From Leucobacter sp. cx-328 (GTDB taxonomy: Bacteria > Actinomycetota > Actinomycetes > Actinomycetales > Microbacteriaceae), in assembly GCF_014530035.1 (NCBI RefSeq), contig NZ_JACVMX010000003.1, positions 248,001-312,000 of the forward strand: a stretch of 64,000 nt of DNA, read 5' to 3'. How positions within the stretch are numbered: position 1 is the first letter of the stretch; each line of letters opens with the position of its first letter. Positions 34,696-43,987 of this stretch are shown here, piece after piece. Both the position numbers and the translations under genes were made by a program. The notes under the pieces were generated by a model. The model searched no databases. It saw nothing but the letters and a program-made list of their open reading frames with translations, and was not told the DNA's origin.

Positions 34696-36462
34696 ATGAA
34701 GATCATGAAACCACTCATCGGAACGACCGCAGCGCTCGCGCTCGCTGTTGCACCGGTGACTGCTGCGTTTGCAGCAGATTCCAGCGACGCCGAGTCGTCG
34801 ATCCGCCTCTCGAGTGACATGAGCCAGATTGACACGCTGAACCCGTTCACCGCGGTGTTCAACGAGGCGCTCATCGTGCTCGACTACGAGTACGAGCCGC
34901 TCGCAGGCATCGTTGAGACCGGCGACTACGGCGGGATCCTCGCGAAAGACTTCAAGGTTGACGGCAAGACCTGGACCTACGAGATCCAGCCAGAGGCAAC
35001 CTGGTCAGACGGTGAGCCCGTGACCGCTGACGACGTCGTCTGGACGTACGAGGCTGTCATGAACAACAAGGCGCTCCAGGTTGCGAACGGAGAGTCGGTC
35101 GGCAACATCGAAAAGGTCGTCGCGACTGACGACAAGACCGTCGAGATCATCACCGCAGACCCGACGCCGCTTCACCCCGGCATCCTGCCGATCGTCCCGA
35201 AGCACATCTGGGAAAAGATTGACAACCCCGACGAGTACGCAAACACCGAAGACGTCGTGGGCAGCGGCCCCTTCATCATCGATGAGTACAAGCAGGGCAC
35301 CTCGATCACCATGAAGGCGAACCCGCACTACTGGCGCGGCGAGACCGGTGTCGACAAGCTCCACATCGTTGGCTTCAAGAACACCGATGCTGCTGTGCTC
35401 GCACTCCGTAATGGCGAGATCGACATGCTCGGCGGCCTGAACTCGGCGCAGTTCGATTCCCTCAAGGGCGTCGACGGCATCGAGGCATACCAGGTGAAGT
35501 CGAAGCACTTCTTCAACCTCACCATCAACGGCGGTTGGAAGACCACCGGCGGCGAGGCATTCGGCGACAACAACCCGGTCCTCGAGGATCAGGCGTTCCG
35601 CCGCGCACTCGGCCAGGCTATCGATCGCGATGTCCTCGTTGATCGTGTGCTCAACGGCCTCGGCAGCCAGGGCCCGACCATCCTGCCTCCCGGCAGCCCC
35701 GGTGGCATGTTCACCGAGCTCGAAGACGTTGCACTCCCCATGGGTGTTGAAGCAGCAGCAAAGTCGCTCGAAGCGGCTGGCTACACCACCGACGCTTCGG
35801 GCAACCGCCTCGATAAGAGCGGCAACCCCATCACGCTCCGCATGATGTTCAACGGTGGCAGCACCGCGAACACCGCTACCGCAGAGTTCGTCGAGTCGTG
35901 GTTCACCGACCTCGGCATCAAGATGGAGCTCAAGAACACCAACTGGGACGAAATGGGCGAACTGCTCCCCAAGGGTGAGTACGACATGTACATCGATGGC
36001 TGGGGCGTTTCGGACGACCCCGACTACATGCTCTCGATCAACACCTGCAAGGTGCTCCCCGAGACCCCCGGTGGTTCGAACTCTTCGCAGTCGGGCATGT
36101 GTGACCCCGAGTACGACAAGGTCTTCAAGGCACAGCACACTGAGCTCGATCCCGCGAAGCGCGAGACTCTCGTTCACCAGGCTCTCCAGATGATCTACGA
36201 ACACGGCAACACCGCGATGTTCTACTACGACGACGCACTCGGCGCATACCGCACCGACCGTCTCGAGAACCTCGTAGAGGTCAATGGCTCGCCCTACAAC
36301 CGCTTCTCGATCGCTCAGGCGACCATCAAGGGCCAGGACGAAGCAGGTTCGGGTAGCGCAACCGGTTGGATCGTTGGCGGCGGCATCGCAGTCGTCGTGA
36401 TCGCGGCTGCGGCTATCTTCCTCTCCACTCGTCGTAAGCAGAACGCGGACGACCGAAAGTAA
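34696..36462 (+). CDS. Oligopeptide ABC transporter substrate-binding protein (SBP family 5)
   Basis: A 588-residue solute-binding protein of the DppA/OppA type ('SIRLSSDMSQIDTLNPFTA', 'WSDGEPVTADDVVWTYEAVM', 'FRRALGQAIDRDVLV', 'NTCKVLPETPGGSNSSQSGMCDPEYDKVF'). It has an N-terminal signal peptide ending near AFA-ADS (residue 28), no lipobox Cys, and a C-terminal membrane helix (about 560-580, 'WIVGGGIAVVVIAAAAIF') followed by RRK. It is thus anchored by its C-terminus rather than by a lipid. Perfect AAAGGAG Shine-Dalgarno before ATG 34696. First gene of the transporter operon. Confidence 0.9.
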   Translation: MKIMKPLIGTTAALALAVAPVTAAFAADSSDAESSIRLSSDMSQIDTLNPFTAVFNEALIVLDYEYEPLAGIVETGDYGGILAKDFKVDGKTWTYEIQPEATWSDGEPVTADDVVWTYEAVMNNKALQVANGESVGNIEKVVATDDKTVEIITADPTPLHPGILPIVPKHIWEKIDNPDEYANTEDVVGSGPFIIDEYKQGTSITMKANPHYWRGETGVDKLHIVGFKNTDAAVLALRNGEIDMLGGLNSAQFDSLKGVDGIEAYQVKSKHFFNLTINGGWKTTGGEAFGDNNPVLEDQAFRRALGQAIDRDVLVDRVLNGLGSQGPTILPPGSPGGMFTELEDVALPMGVEAAAKSLEAAGYTTDASGNRLDKSGNPITLRMMFNGGSTANTATAEFVESWFTDLGIKMELKNTNWDEMGELLPKGEYDMYIDGWGVSDDPDYMLSINTCKVLPETPGGSNSSQSGMCDPEYDKVFKAQHTELDPAKRETLVHQALQMIYEHGNTAMFYYDDALGAYRTDRLENLVEVNGSPYNRFSIAQATIKGQDEAGSGSATGWIVGGGIAVVVIAAAAIFLSTRRKQNADDRK

Positions 36463-36473
36463 GTGAAAGCACA

Positions 36474-37538
36474 ATGGAACGTGTGAATCCGGGCAATGCT
36501 GCCCCAGAAACAGAGACGAAACCGATGACCGGTCACGCCTCTGACGAAAGCGCTGACGTACGTCACGGCGGAAGTACCTGGCGGTACTTACTCGTCAAGG
36601 CGGGCGGTTCAGCAGTCAGCCTGCTGATGGTAGTGCTGCTCGGGTTCTTCGCGTTCCGCGTGCTCCCCGGCGACCCGGTGGCCTTGATGACTCGAGGCCG
36701 CCGGGTCACCGCGGACCAAATGGAACAGCTGCGAGAACAGTTCGGTCTGGACAAGCCCGTTCTCGTGCAGTTCTGGGAGTACCTCGTGGGGCTGCTCAAC
36801 GGCAACCTCGGTACCTCCTTTGTCTTCCGTCGGCCCGTGACCGAGCTCATGGCTCAGTACGTCGGCCCGACGCTGCTCCTCATGAGCGTCTCGATGGTGC
36901 TTACCGTTAGCCTCGGCGTATGGGTCGGTCAGCGTGCTGCGTGGAAGCGCGGCGGCTGGTTCGATAAGTCGGCCACCTGGACCTCCCTCTTCTTCTGGTC
37001 GATGCCCACCTTCTGGTTCGGCCTGCTTCTGCTCCTCGCCTTCTCCGGCACCGGTTTCTTCCCGAGCAGCGGCATGGTCACCGTCGGTTCGGACCTGACT
37101 GGTTGGGCACACGTCCTCGACGTTGCACGCCACCTCGTACTCCCAGTACTGGCGCTTTCAATCGCGTCGTATGCGCAGTACGTCCTCATCATGCGTTCCT
37201 CACTCATTGAAGAACTCGGTCAGGACTACCTCGTGACCGCTCGGGCCAAGGGCCTCCCCGAGGATGGCGTGCGTCGCAAGCACGCACTCCCGAACGCTCT
37301 GCTGCCGACCGTCACCATGATCTTCCTGCAGCTCGCCGGCCTTATTAGCGGTGCGGTCACCGTCGAGACAGTGTTCTCCTGGCCAGGCCTTGGCTTCCTC
37401 ACCTTCCAAGCGATTCAGGGACCTGACTTCCCCGTATTGCAAGGCACCTTCGTGGTGTTCTCGACGATCGTCATCGTCATGAACTTCTTTGCGGACATTC
37501 TTTACCGCTTCATCGATCCCCGCGTTCGTGCGGCATAG
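36474..37538 (+). CDS. Peptide ABC transporter permease, DppB type
   Basis: A 354-residue membrane protein with six helices. 'LGFFAFRVLPGDPVALMTRGRRVTADQMEQLREQFGLDKPVLVQFW' (cited in part) is the DppB family opening, and the EAA loop 'TARAKGLPEDGVRRKHALPNALLP' contacts the ATPase. A 40-residue hydrophilic tail precedes helix 1; a later start is possible. It begins 11 nt after the SBP gene. Confidence 0.92.
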   Translation: MERVNPGNAAPETETKPMTGHASDESADVRHGGSTWRYLLVKAGGSAVSLLMVVLLGFFAFRVLPGDPVALMTRGRRVTADQMEQLREQFGLDKPVLVQFWEYLVGLLNGNLGTSFVFRRPVTELMAQYVGPTLLLMSVSMVLTVSLGVWVGQRAAWKRGGWFDKSATWTSLFFWSMPTFWFGLLLLLAFSGTGFFPSSGMVTVGSDLTGWAHVLDVARHLVLPVLALSIASYAQYVLIMRSSLIEELGQDYLVTARAKGLPEDGVRRKHALPNALLPTVTMIFLQLAGLISGAVTVETVFSWPGLGFLTFQAIQGPDFPVLQGTFVVFSTIVIVMNFFADILYRFIDPRVRAA

Positions 37539-37554
37539 AAAGGCGGCGACGGAA

Positions 37555-38463
37555 ATGGATACTGCAACAGTCTCAACGACCAGCGCTCGCACCCTCGCGC
37601 GGAAGCGCCGTGCCGATGCGGCCCGTGCCAACTGGCGCGCATTCGCGAAGCAGCCTGGTGGCGTCATCGGACTCATCGTGCTCATCATCGTGCTCGGCCT
37701 CGCGGCGTGCGCGCCCCTCATCGCCGATGTCTCAGTGCTCGACCCCACGAACGCCGAGGGTCGCCCATTCGAGGCTCCCTCAAGCACCTTCTGGCTCGGC
37801 ACGGATTATCTCGGCCGCTCGGTCTTGCCGCTCCTCATTTGGGGCGCGCGAACCTCGCTCACGGTTGGCATCGCGGCAACGATCACGTCGATGATCATCG
37901 GTACGTTGATGGGCCTCATGGCAGGCACGCTGCACGGCTGGCGATCCGCAATTGTCATGCGCGTGATCGACTTCTTCCTCATCATTCCCGGCCTCGTTCT
38001 CGCGATCGTGCTGGGCGCGGTGCTCGGCTCGAGCACCTTCACGATTGTGGTCGCGATTGGTGTGACTTCGTGGGCTGGTACCGCGCGAATGATCCGCGCG
38101 CAGACCCTGTCGCTCGAAAACCGCGGCTACGTTGAGCGCGCACGCGCACTCGGCGCGTCACAGTCGCACATCACCTGGCGCCATATTCTGCCTGGCGTGA
38201 TGCCGCTCGTCCTCGCAAACACCTCGCTTGCGGTCGGCGTCGCGATCATCTCAGAGGCAACGCTTGCCTTCCTCGGTATTAACGGTGGCGGTATCTCATG
38301 GGGCACCATGCTCCAGCAGGCCATGGGCTCGGGTGCCGCGGTTGCAGGATTCTGGTGGCTCATTGTGGCCCCGGGTGCCGCGATCCTCATCGTTGTTCTT
38401 TCTTTCACCCTCGTGAGCCGCGCCCTTGAGACCGTGGTCAACCCGACGCTCGGAGGTCGCTAA
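37555..38463 (+). CDS. Peptide ABC transporter permease, DppC type
   Basis: A 302-residue permease with an N-terminal helix, 'HLGTDYLGRSVLPLLIWGARTSL'-type region ('WLGTDYLGRS' here) and the EAA loop 'RARALGASQSHITWRHILPGVMPL'. ATG 37555 with AAAGGCGG upstream; the frame is open back into dppB but without homology. Stop and next start overlap as TAATG. Confidence 0.92.
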   Translation: MDTATVSTTSARTLARKRRADAARANWRAFAKQPGGVIGLIVLIIVLGLAACAPLIADVSVLDPTNAEGRPFEAPSSTFWLGTDYLGRSVLPLLIWGARTSLTVGIAATITSMIIGTLMGLMAGTLHGWRSAIVMRVIDFFLIIPGLVLAIVLGAVLGSSTFTIVVAIGVTSWAGTARMIRAQTLSLENRGYVERARALGASQSHITWRHILPGVMPLVLANTSLAVGVAIISEATLAFLGINGGGISWGTMLQQAMGSGAAVAGFWWLIVAPGAAILIVVLSFTLVSRALETVVNPTLGGR

Positions 38464-40163
38464 TGTATGCACTGCAGTTCGAGGATGTCTCGATCTCCTA
38501 CCGCACCCGCAATGAGGCAGGCGAGCCGATCGATTACGAAGCGGTCAAGAACGTCACGCTCCGTCTTCCGAAGCGCGGCACGCTCGGCATCGCTGGCGAG
38601 TCAGGGTCTGGCAAGTCGACCCTCATCATGTCGGCGCTGCGTCTGCTCCCCGACAGCGCGACCGTCACCGGCACCGTCAAGCTCGGCGACAAGAACATGA
38701 ACGAGCTCTCCTGGGGTCAGGTGCGAGCCGTCCGCTGGAAGGAAGCATCGATTGTCTTCCAGGGCGCGATGCACTCGCTCAACCCGGTACAGCGCATCGG
38801 CAAGCAGATTGCTGAAGCCATGGAGCTCCACGATCCGAAGGCGCACACCAAGCGTGGCAAGAACGCCTACCGCGCCGAGGTCATCTCGCTGCTCGAGCAG
38901 GTGGACCTGCCGGCGCGCACCGTAGATTCGTACCCCCACGAAATCTCTGGCGGCCAGAAGCAGCGCGTCATGATCGCGATGGCACTCGCGTGTGACCCCG
39001 AGGTCATCATCGCTGATGAGCCGACCACCGCGCTCGACGTGATCGTGCAGGAGCGCGTCCTCGACCTCCTCACGAAGCTCGTCGAAGACCGCGGTCTCTC
39101 GCTCCTCATGATCACCCATGACCTCTCGGTACTTGCGCGCACGTGCAAGGAGATCGCGGTCATGTACCACGGCGAGATTGTGGAGTCGGGCCCCTCGCTC
39201 GATATCCTCACGAACCCGCAGCACCCGCACACTCGCGCGCTCACGGACGCGGTGCCGGTCATCGGCGATCCGAAGAGCCGGATGAACCCCGCAAGCCGGA
39301 AGCAGAGTGAGCCAGGCAGCACGACCGTCGTGAGCGTTGTGCCGGAGGGGCCAGGCGACGAGCTGCTCGGCGCCGACAACCTGTCGGTGCGCTTCCAGAC
39401 GCGCGTCGGTGAGGTGCGCGCGGTCGACGGCGTCGACCTCAGCTGCCGCGAGGGCGAGATCACCGTTCTCGTCGGCCAGTCAGGCTCTGGCAAGACCACC
39501 CTCGTTCGCACGGTGCTCGGGCTCCAGGCACCGACGGGCGGCAACGTCCGTTTCCGCGGCAAGCCGCTCAGCCGCAAGCAGCGCGACCTGCGTGACTACC
39601 GCGGAAGCGTGCAGTTCGTATTGCAGGACCCAATGTCAGCGCTCAACCCCAAGCACACCGTCTACGAGCTCATCGCAGAGGGCATTCGGGTGCAGGGTCT
39701 GCAGGGTGACGAGCGCCAGCGTGTACGTGAGGCGCTCATTGCTGCCGAGCTGTCTCCGCCAGAGCGCTTCTTCGCGAAGCTGCCGAACGAGCTCTCCGGC
39801 GGTCAGCGTCAGCGCGTCGTCATCGCGGGCGCACTCGCGCTTGAACCGGAGTTCATCATCGCCGACGAGCCCGTCGCATCGCTCGATGCCTCGGTGCGTG
39901 GTGAGATCCTCGCGCTGCTGTTGCGTCTCAAGCGCAACCTCGGCCTCGGCTGTCTGGTCATCACCCACGACCTCGGCGTCGCGTGGAACATTGGTGACCG
40001 CGTGCTCGTTATGCACCAGGGACGCATCGTCGAGGCTGGCGCCGCGGAGGATGTGCTCCTCCGCCCAGAACACGAGTACACGAAGCAGCTGCTCGCGGCA
40101 GTCCCAACCATGCGCCAGCCAGCTGCGGCGCAGGCCTCGAACGATCACGTCGAAGGGCAGTAG
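38463..40163 (+). CDS. Peptide ABC transporter, fused double ATPase (DppD-DppF)
   Basis: A 566-residue protein with two complete nucleotide-binding domains. Domain 1: Walker A GESGSGKST (45-53), signature ISGGQ, Walker B 'VIIADEPTT'. Domain 2: Walker A GQSGSGKTT (about 337-345), signature LSGGQ, 'FIIADEPVASLDASV'. It therefore supplies both ATPases of the importer in one chain. The linker (about 280-310) is Pro/Ser-rich. The start overlaps the upstream stop by 1 nt. Confidence 0.93.
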   Translation: MYALQFEDVSISYRTRNEAGEPIDYEAVKNVTLRLPKRGTLGIAGESGSGKSTLIMSALRLLPDSATVTGTVKLGDKNMNELSWGQVRAVRWKEASIVFQGAMHSLNPVQRIGKQIAEAMELHDPKAHTKRGKNAYRAEVISLLEQVDLPARTVDSYPHEISGGQKQRVMIAMALACDPEVIIADEPTTALDVIVQERVLDLLTKLVEDRGLSLLMITHDLSVLARTCKEIAVMYHGEIVESGPSLDILTNPQHPHTRALTDAVPVIGDPKSRMNPASRKQSEPGSTTVVSVVPEGPGDELLGADNLSVRFQTRVGEVRAVDGVDLSCREGEITVLVGQSGSGKTTLVRTVLGLQAPTGGNVRFRGKPLSRKQRDLRDYRGSVQFVLQDPMSALNPKHTVYELIAEGIRVQGLQGDERQRVREALIAAELSPPERFFAKLPNELSGGQRQRVVIAGALALEPEFIIADEPVASLDASVRGEILALLLRLKRNLGLGCLVITHDLGVAWNIGDRVLVMHQGRIVEAGAAEDVLLRPEHEYTKQLLAAVPTMRQPAAAQASNDHVEGQ

Positions 40164-40172
40164 GAAGAGCAG

Positions 40173-41393
40173 ATGACCAGCACCGAAACTATCCTCGCTC
40201 GGGCGACCGACCCGCGCTTCACGCGTCCCCGTATCCTGGTACTTGAGGCCGATACTGGCCGCTCGCTCCTCGAACGCGCCGCTGACCGCGGCGAGGAGAC
40301 CGCCAGCGTCATGAAGACAATCACCTGCGCTGCCGCACTGCACGAGCTCGGCCCGGACCGTCGTATCGAGACACGCGTGGTGCGCGGATCGGCACCGGGC
40401 GAAATCGTCATCATCGGTGGCGGCGACGTCACCCTCAGCCGGGTGCCTGATGACGGACCAACGTACTACGACTCCCCCGCTCGCATGGACGTGCTCGCAC
40501 GGGACACCCTCGCGGCACTCGGCAATGAGGCGCCCACCCGCCTGGTCTACGACGATTCGCTCTTTGCTGGCGGCGAGTGGCTCACTGGCCAGTGGCTTGA
40601 CGAAGACCGCAACCCCGAAGGCTACATCCCGATGATCTCGTCACTCCAGGCAGACGGCGATCGCGAGGATCCCGCTGCAGACGACAGTCCCCGCAGCGCC
40701 GATCCAGCTGGGAACGCAGCGCGTGCGTTTGCCGCCTTCCTGGGGGACGATATTGCGGTGGTGCGCGGATCCGCTCCCGCAAATGCCGAAGAACTCGCGG
40801 TCGCGAAGTCACACACGATCGAGGAACTCGTGCGCGAGTGCCTGCGCACCTCGGACAACGGGCTCGCGGAAGCGCTTGCGAAACTCGCGGTGATCGAGCG
40901 CGGCGAAGACGGCACCTTCGACGGGGTGAAGCGTGGCCTCACCGGCGTGCTGCGCGACCTTGGCGTCCCCACCGAGGGTGTGGAGCTGCAGGACGGCTCT
41001 GGTCTGAGCGACTACATCAAGGTGCCCGCGCGCACTATCGCGGATCTCATTCGCCGCGCGCGACTGCGCGAGGGAATCCTTGGCATGCTCGACGACCGGC
41101 TGAGCCGCACCGGGCCGAACGGCACTATGTACAGCGCACGCTTCACTGGCGAGAACGCCATCGTCGGCGATGCCGTGCGCGGCAAGACCGGCTTCATCAA
41201 TTCGGTGCACTCGCTCGCGGGCGTTGTTCGTACGCTCGATGGCGCAGATCTCGTGTACGCCGTTTTCGCGATGGGCGAGGACATGTCGCCCGAGCATCCC
41301 TCGCGCGTGGCAATCGACGACTTCGTGACCAGCCTGCACCTGCACGGCGACGCGCTGCTCACGCACGGCGAGACGATTCTGCTCGACGACTAG
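40173..41393 (+). CDS. S13 D-Ala-D-Ala carboxypeptidase-like protein without signal peptide
   Basis: A 406-residue PBP4/DacB-family (S13) serine peptidase. All three motifs are intact: SVMK (Ser45-Lys48) in 'ETASVMKTITCAAAL', SDN (227-229) and KTG (338-340). 'DDSLFAGGEWLTGQW' and 'DGSGLSDYIKV' are family hallmarks. Unlike typical PBP4 enzymes it starts directly with the fold, with no signal peptide or membrane helix, so it is probably cytoplasmic. It follows the importer ATPase by 9 nt in the same operon, implying action on imported peptides ending in D-Ala or similar. Confidence 0.85.
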   Translation: MTSTETILARATDPRFTRPRILVLEADTGRSLLERAADRGEETASVMKTITCAAALHELGPDRRIETRVVRGSAPGEIVIIGGGDVTLSRVPDDGPTYYDSPARMDVLARDTLAALGNEAPTRLVYDDSLFAGGEWLTGQWLDEDRNPEGYIPMISSLQADGDREDPAADDSPRSADPAGNAARAFAAFLGDDIAVVRGSAPANAEELAVAKSHTIEELVRECLRTSDNGLAEALAKLAVIERGEDGTFDGVKRGLTGVLRDLGVPTEGVELQDGSGLSDYIKVPARTIADLIRRARLREGILGMLDDRLSRTGPNGTMYSARFTGENAIVGDAVRGKTGFINSVHSLAGVVRTLDGADLVYAVFAMGEDMSPEHPSRVAIDDFVTSLHLHGDALLTHGETILLDD

Positions 41394-41427
41394 CCCTGGC
41401 ATGGGTGGCTGCATTTCGTAGCGCCCA

Positions 41428-41472
41428 CGCGAAAGGCCCCCGCGCATCGTGTGATGCCGGGGGCCTTTCGCG
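41428..41472. terminator. Bidirectional terminator between S13 and S66 genes
   Basis: CGCGAAAGGCCCCC (41428-41441) pairs with GGGGGCCTTTCGCG (41459-41472), a 14-bp stem between convergent genes. Confidence 0.75.
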
Positions 41473-41496
41473 TTCCGAGCTGTGGCGCGCTATACG

Positions 41497-42435
41497 TTAG
41501 GCATCGAACTCGATGCGTGGGTTCTCGTCAGCGGTGAGCGTCGCAGTGATGCCAGCGCCGATCGGGAACGAAGACACATCGGGACCGTGCCCGAAGCGCA
41601 GACCCCAGATGACCGGGATACCGAGCGGCTCGAGCAGCTCGGTCAACAGCGCCTTCACCTCGTCCAGGTCCCCACAGTCGACCCAGGTGCCGAGACCGAC
41701 CGCGAGCGCACCCTCGAAATAGCCCGAGCGCAGCAAAATCTGCATGAGGCCATCGATCCGGTACGGCGACTCGTGGACCTCTTCGATGAGCACGATCTTG
41801 CCCTTCGCGCGCTCGAGTGTGGTCGGGTGTGAGCCGACGCTCATTACGAGCAGCGAGAGGTTGCCACCGGTGAGCTGGCCTGTTGCGGCGCCCGGCACGA
41901 TGGTTGCGGTGTCGGTATCGCCGGCGATCTCCAGTGGCCCCTCGCCCAGCACGGCAACGCGCAGGTCCTCGACGTTGTTCGGCGACAGTAGCAGGTCGTT
42001 GGTGGCGATCATCGGGGTGAACCAGGTGGGAACTCCGAGCCGCTGCTCCCAGAATTCGTGGAGTGCGGTGATGTCAGAAGACCCGATGAGCGGCTTCGAC
42101 TCAGCCGCGGCGAGCACGTCGACGTCAAGGAGATCGATGATGCGGATCGCGCCGTAGCCACCGCGTACACAGAAGACAGCGTCGATCTCGGGGTCTGTCC
42201 ACGCTGCCGTGAGATCCGCCGCCCGATCTGCATCGCTGCCAGCCAGATACCCGTGAGCGCGCTCATGCCGGTCAAGCACGTGCTTGCCGCGGACGGGAAC
42301 GAGGCCCCACGAGCGCAGGAGCGCTTCGGCTTTCTCGACGGCTTCTTCGGTCGACGGCCCCGATGGGCTCACCAGCGCGCAACGGGCACCTGGCGCGAGT
42401 GTGCGGAGTGCGGGTGAGGTGTTCCGAATGGTCAT
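41497..42435 (-). CDS. S66 LD-carboxypeptidase (LdcA/MccF-like)
   Basis: A 312-residue serine peptidase of family S66. The nucleophile is Ser120 in 'LIGSSDITAL'; the Glu and His lie in 'VLIEEVHESPYRIDGLM' and 'GLRFGHGPDVSSFPIGA'. LdcA enzymes trim D-Ala from murein tetrapeptides in the cytoplasm; MccF-type relatives cleave peptide nucleotides such as microcin C. Given the neighbours, murein peptide trimming is the better guess. ATG 42435 with AAAGGAG. Divergent from the second M20 gene. Confidence 0.9.
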   Translation of the reverse strand: MTIRNTSPALRTLAPGARCALVSPSGPSTEEAVEKAEALLRSWGLVPVRGKHVLDRHERAHGYLAGSDADRAADLTAAWTDPEIDAVFCVRGGYGAIRIIDLLDVDVLAAAESKPLIGSSDITALHEFWEQRLGVPTWFTPMIATNDLLLSPNNVEDLRVAVLGEGPLEIAGDTDTATIVPGAATGQLTGGNLSLLVMSVGSHPTTLERAKGKIVLIEEVHESPYRIDGLMQILLRSGYFEGALAVGLGTWVDCGDLDEVKALLTELLEPLGIPVIWGLRFGHGPDVSSFPIGAGITATLTADENPRIEFDA

Positions 42436-42645
42436 GTCGCTCCTTTGTGACAGTGTGGCGGGACCCACGCAGCCCACTTTACGATTCGTAAGACAGGAAC
42501 ACAAGAGTCGCGACTGGGTCAGATCCTCATGTAAATCAATAAAAGTTGCTGCGTTATTCACCGGCGACAGATAGTGTTTATGTGACGTAACTTCGGTGCG
42601 CCAACGGCGGCGCACGGTACGAACCTCAGAGAGGACGGTTCGCGA
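42436..42645. promoter_or_regulatory. Divergent control region between S66 and M20 genes
   Basis: 210 bases. A perfect 13-bp palindrome TTACGATTCGTAA (42479-42491) lies on the S66 side and another CGTAA half-site in GACGTAAC near 42585 on the M20 side. AT-rich stretches around 42535-42550 could hold the rightward promoter. The palindrome is an operator candidate. Confidence 0.4.
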
Positions 42646-43965
42646 ATGACCGCAGAGATGACAGCGGCCGAATTGTGTGCGCACTTCGTTCGCTACGACA
42701 CTTCAAACTTCGGTAACGGCAAGAGCAGGGGCGAGACTCAACTTGCGGAGGAGATCGCTCGCATTCTCGCTGATGCGGGCTATGCGCCCGAGCTCTACGC
42801 GCCGGAACCCGACCGCGCATCGGTCCTGATCCGCATTCCCGGTCGCGATCGCAGCCTGCCCGGCGTGCTCGTGCACGGCCACCTCGACGTCGTACCCGCC
42901 GAGCCGGAGCAGTGGCGCGTGCCGCCCTTCGAAGGGCGAATCGAAGACGGATACGTATATGGTCGCGGATCAGTCGACATGAAGGACATGGTCGCGATGA
43001 TGGTCGTGACCGCGCTCGAGTGGGCGAAGCGGCGGATCGTGCCAGAACGCGACGTTGTCTTCCTTTGGGTCGCCGACGAGGAGGATCGCGGCGACTGGGG
43101 CGCCGGCTGGCTCGTGAAGGAACGTCCGGAGCTCTTCGCGGGCATCGGCGCAGCGTTCGGCGAATCTGGCGGCCAGGCGATGCCCCTGACGGCGAAGGAC
43201 GGCTCTCCCGTGACGCTCGTCCCCATCGCGGTTGCCGAGCGCGGCACACTCCACATGCGGCTGCGCGCTGAGGGCGTTTCAGGCCACGGCTCGCGCCCCG
43301 CGCCGGGCAGCGCGATTTCCAAGCTGCTCGCAGCAGCGCAGCGCCTCAACGAGCACAAGTGGCCGCTGCAGATGGTCGACGCCGTGCGCACCTACATCAC
43401 CGACACGAACGCCGCGCTCGGCTACGAAGCCGACCTCACAGATGAAGCGGGCGTTGCCAAGGCGATCGAGCAGATGGGCGAGGCCGGTACCGTCGCACGC
43501 GTCACCGTCCGTTGCTCATCTACTACCACGGTGCTCAACGCCGGCTACAAGGTCAACGTTATTCCCGGCGTCGCCGAAGCCGAGATCGACGTGCGCTGCG
43601 TGCCAGGCACGTTCGAGTCAACGCAGGCGGTGCTCGCCGAGCTCGTCGGCCCCGATGTCTCGCACGAGTACATCGACCCGGGCAAGCCCACCGACTTTTC
43701 GCACCATTCACCATGGTTCGCGGCAATGCGCGAAGCGGTACTGCGCTCACGCCCCGAAGCGGTCGTCGTCCCGTTTTGCATGGGCGGCGGTACCGACGCA
43801 AAGTCCTTCGCCAAGCTCGGCATCGAATGCTTCGGCTTCGCCCCGCTCACCCCCGACCCCGACGGTCGCCGCTCAGGTGGCGTGCACGGCGTTGACGAGC
43901 GAGTCCCCGTGGCTTCAGTCAACGGCGGCCAGCTCATCCTCAGCGACTTCCTGCGCTCGGTCTAA
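42646..43965 (+). CDS. M20 metallopeptidase (DapE/dipeptidase-like)
   Basis: A 439-residue zinc peptidase with HGHLD (His77-Asp81), 'GRGSVDMKDMVAMMV', 'VADEEDRGDWG' and a dimerisation domain (about 190-310). It belongs to the longer M20 dipeptidase group, acting on short peptides or N-acyl amino acids. No signal peptide. First gene of a three-gene unit with two beta-lactamase-like genes. Confidence 0.88.
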   Translation: MTAEMTAAELCAHFVRYDTSNFGNGKSRGETQLAEEIARILADAGYAPELYAPEPDRASVLIRIPGRDRSLPGVLVHGHLDVVPAEPEQWRVPPFEGRIEDGYVYGRGSVDMKDMVAMMVVTALEWAKRRIVPERDVVFLWVADEEDRGDWGAGWLVKERPELFAGIGAAFGESGGQAMPLTAKDGSPVTLVPIAVAERGTLHMRLRAEGVSGHGSRPAPGSAISKLLAAAQRLNEHKWPLQMVDAVRTYITDTNAALGYEADLTDEAGVAKAIEQMGEAGTVARVTVRCSSTTTVLNAGYKVNVIPGVAEAEIDVRCVPGTFESTQAVLAELVGPDVSHEYIDPGKPTDFSHHSPWFAAMREAVLRSRPEAVVVPFCMGGGTDAKSFAKLGIECFGFAPLTPDPDGRRSGGVHGVDERVPVASVNGGQLILSDFLRSV

Positions 43966-43987
43966 CCCTCATCTGTCAAGGAACACC

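Noticed and set aside
35005-36474. 489-codon minus-strand frame under the SBP gene
   Set aside because: Antisense shadow without domain features.
9399-41472. Hairpins at 9399 and 41428 sharing CGCGAAAGGCCCC as a possible repeat family
   Set aside because: Both are ordinary bidirectional terminators between convergent genes; GC-rich stems of this type often converge in sequence.
43232-43987. Upstream extension of the first beta-lactamase-like gene to 551 codons
   Set aside because: It runs out of frame through the M20 peptidase gene; ATG 43988 has AAGGA and starts the homologous part.
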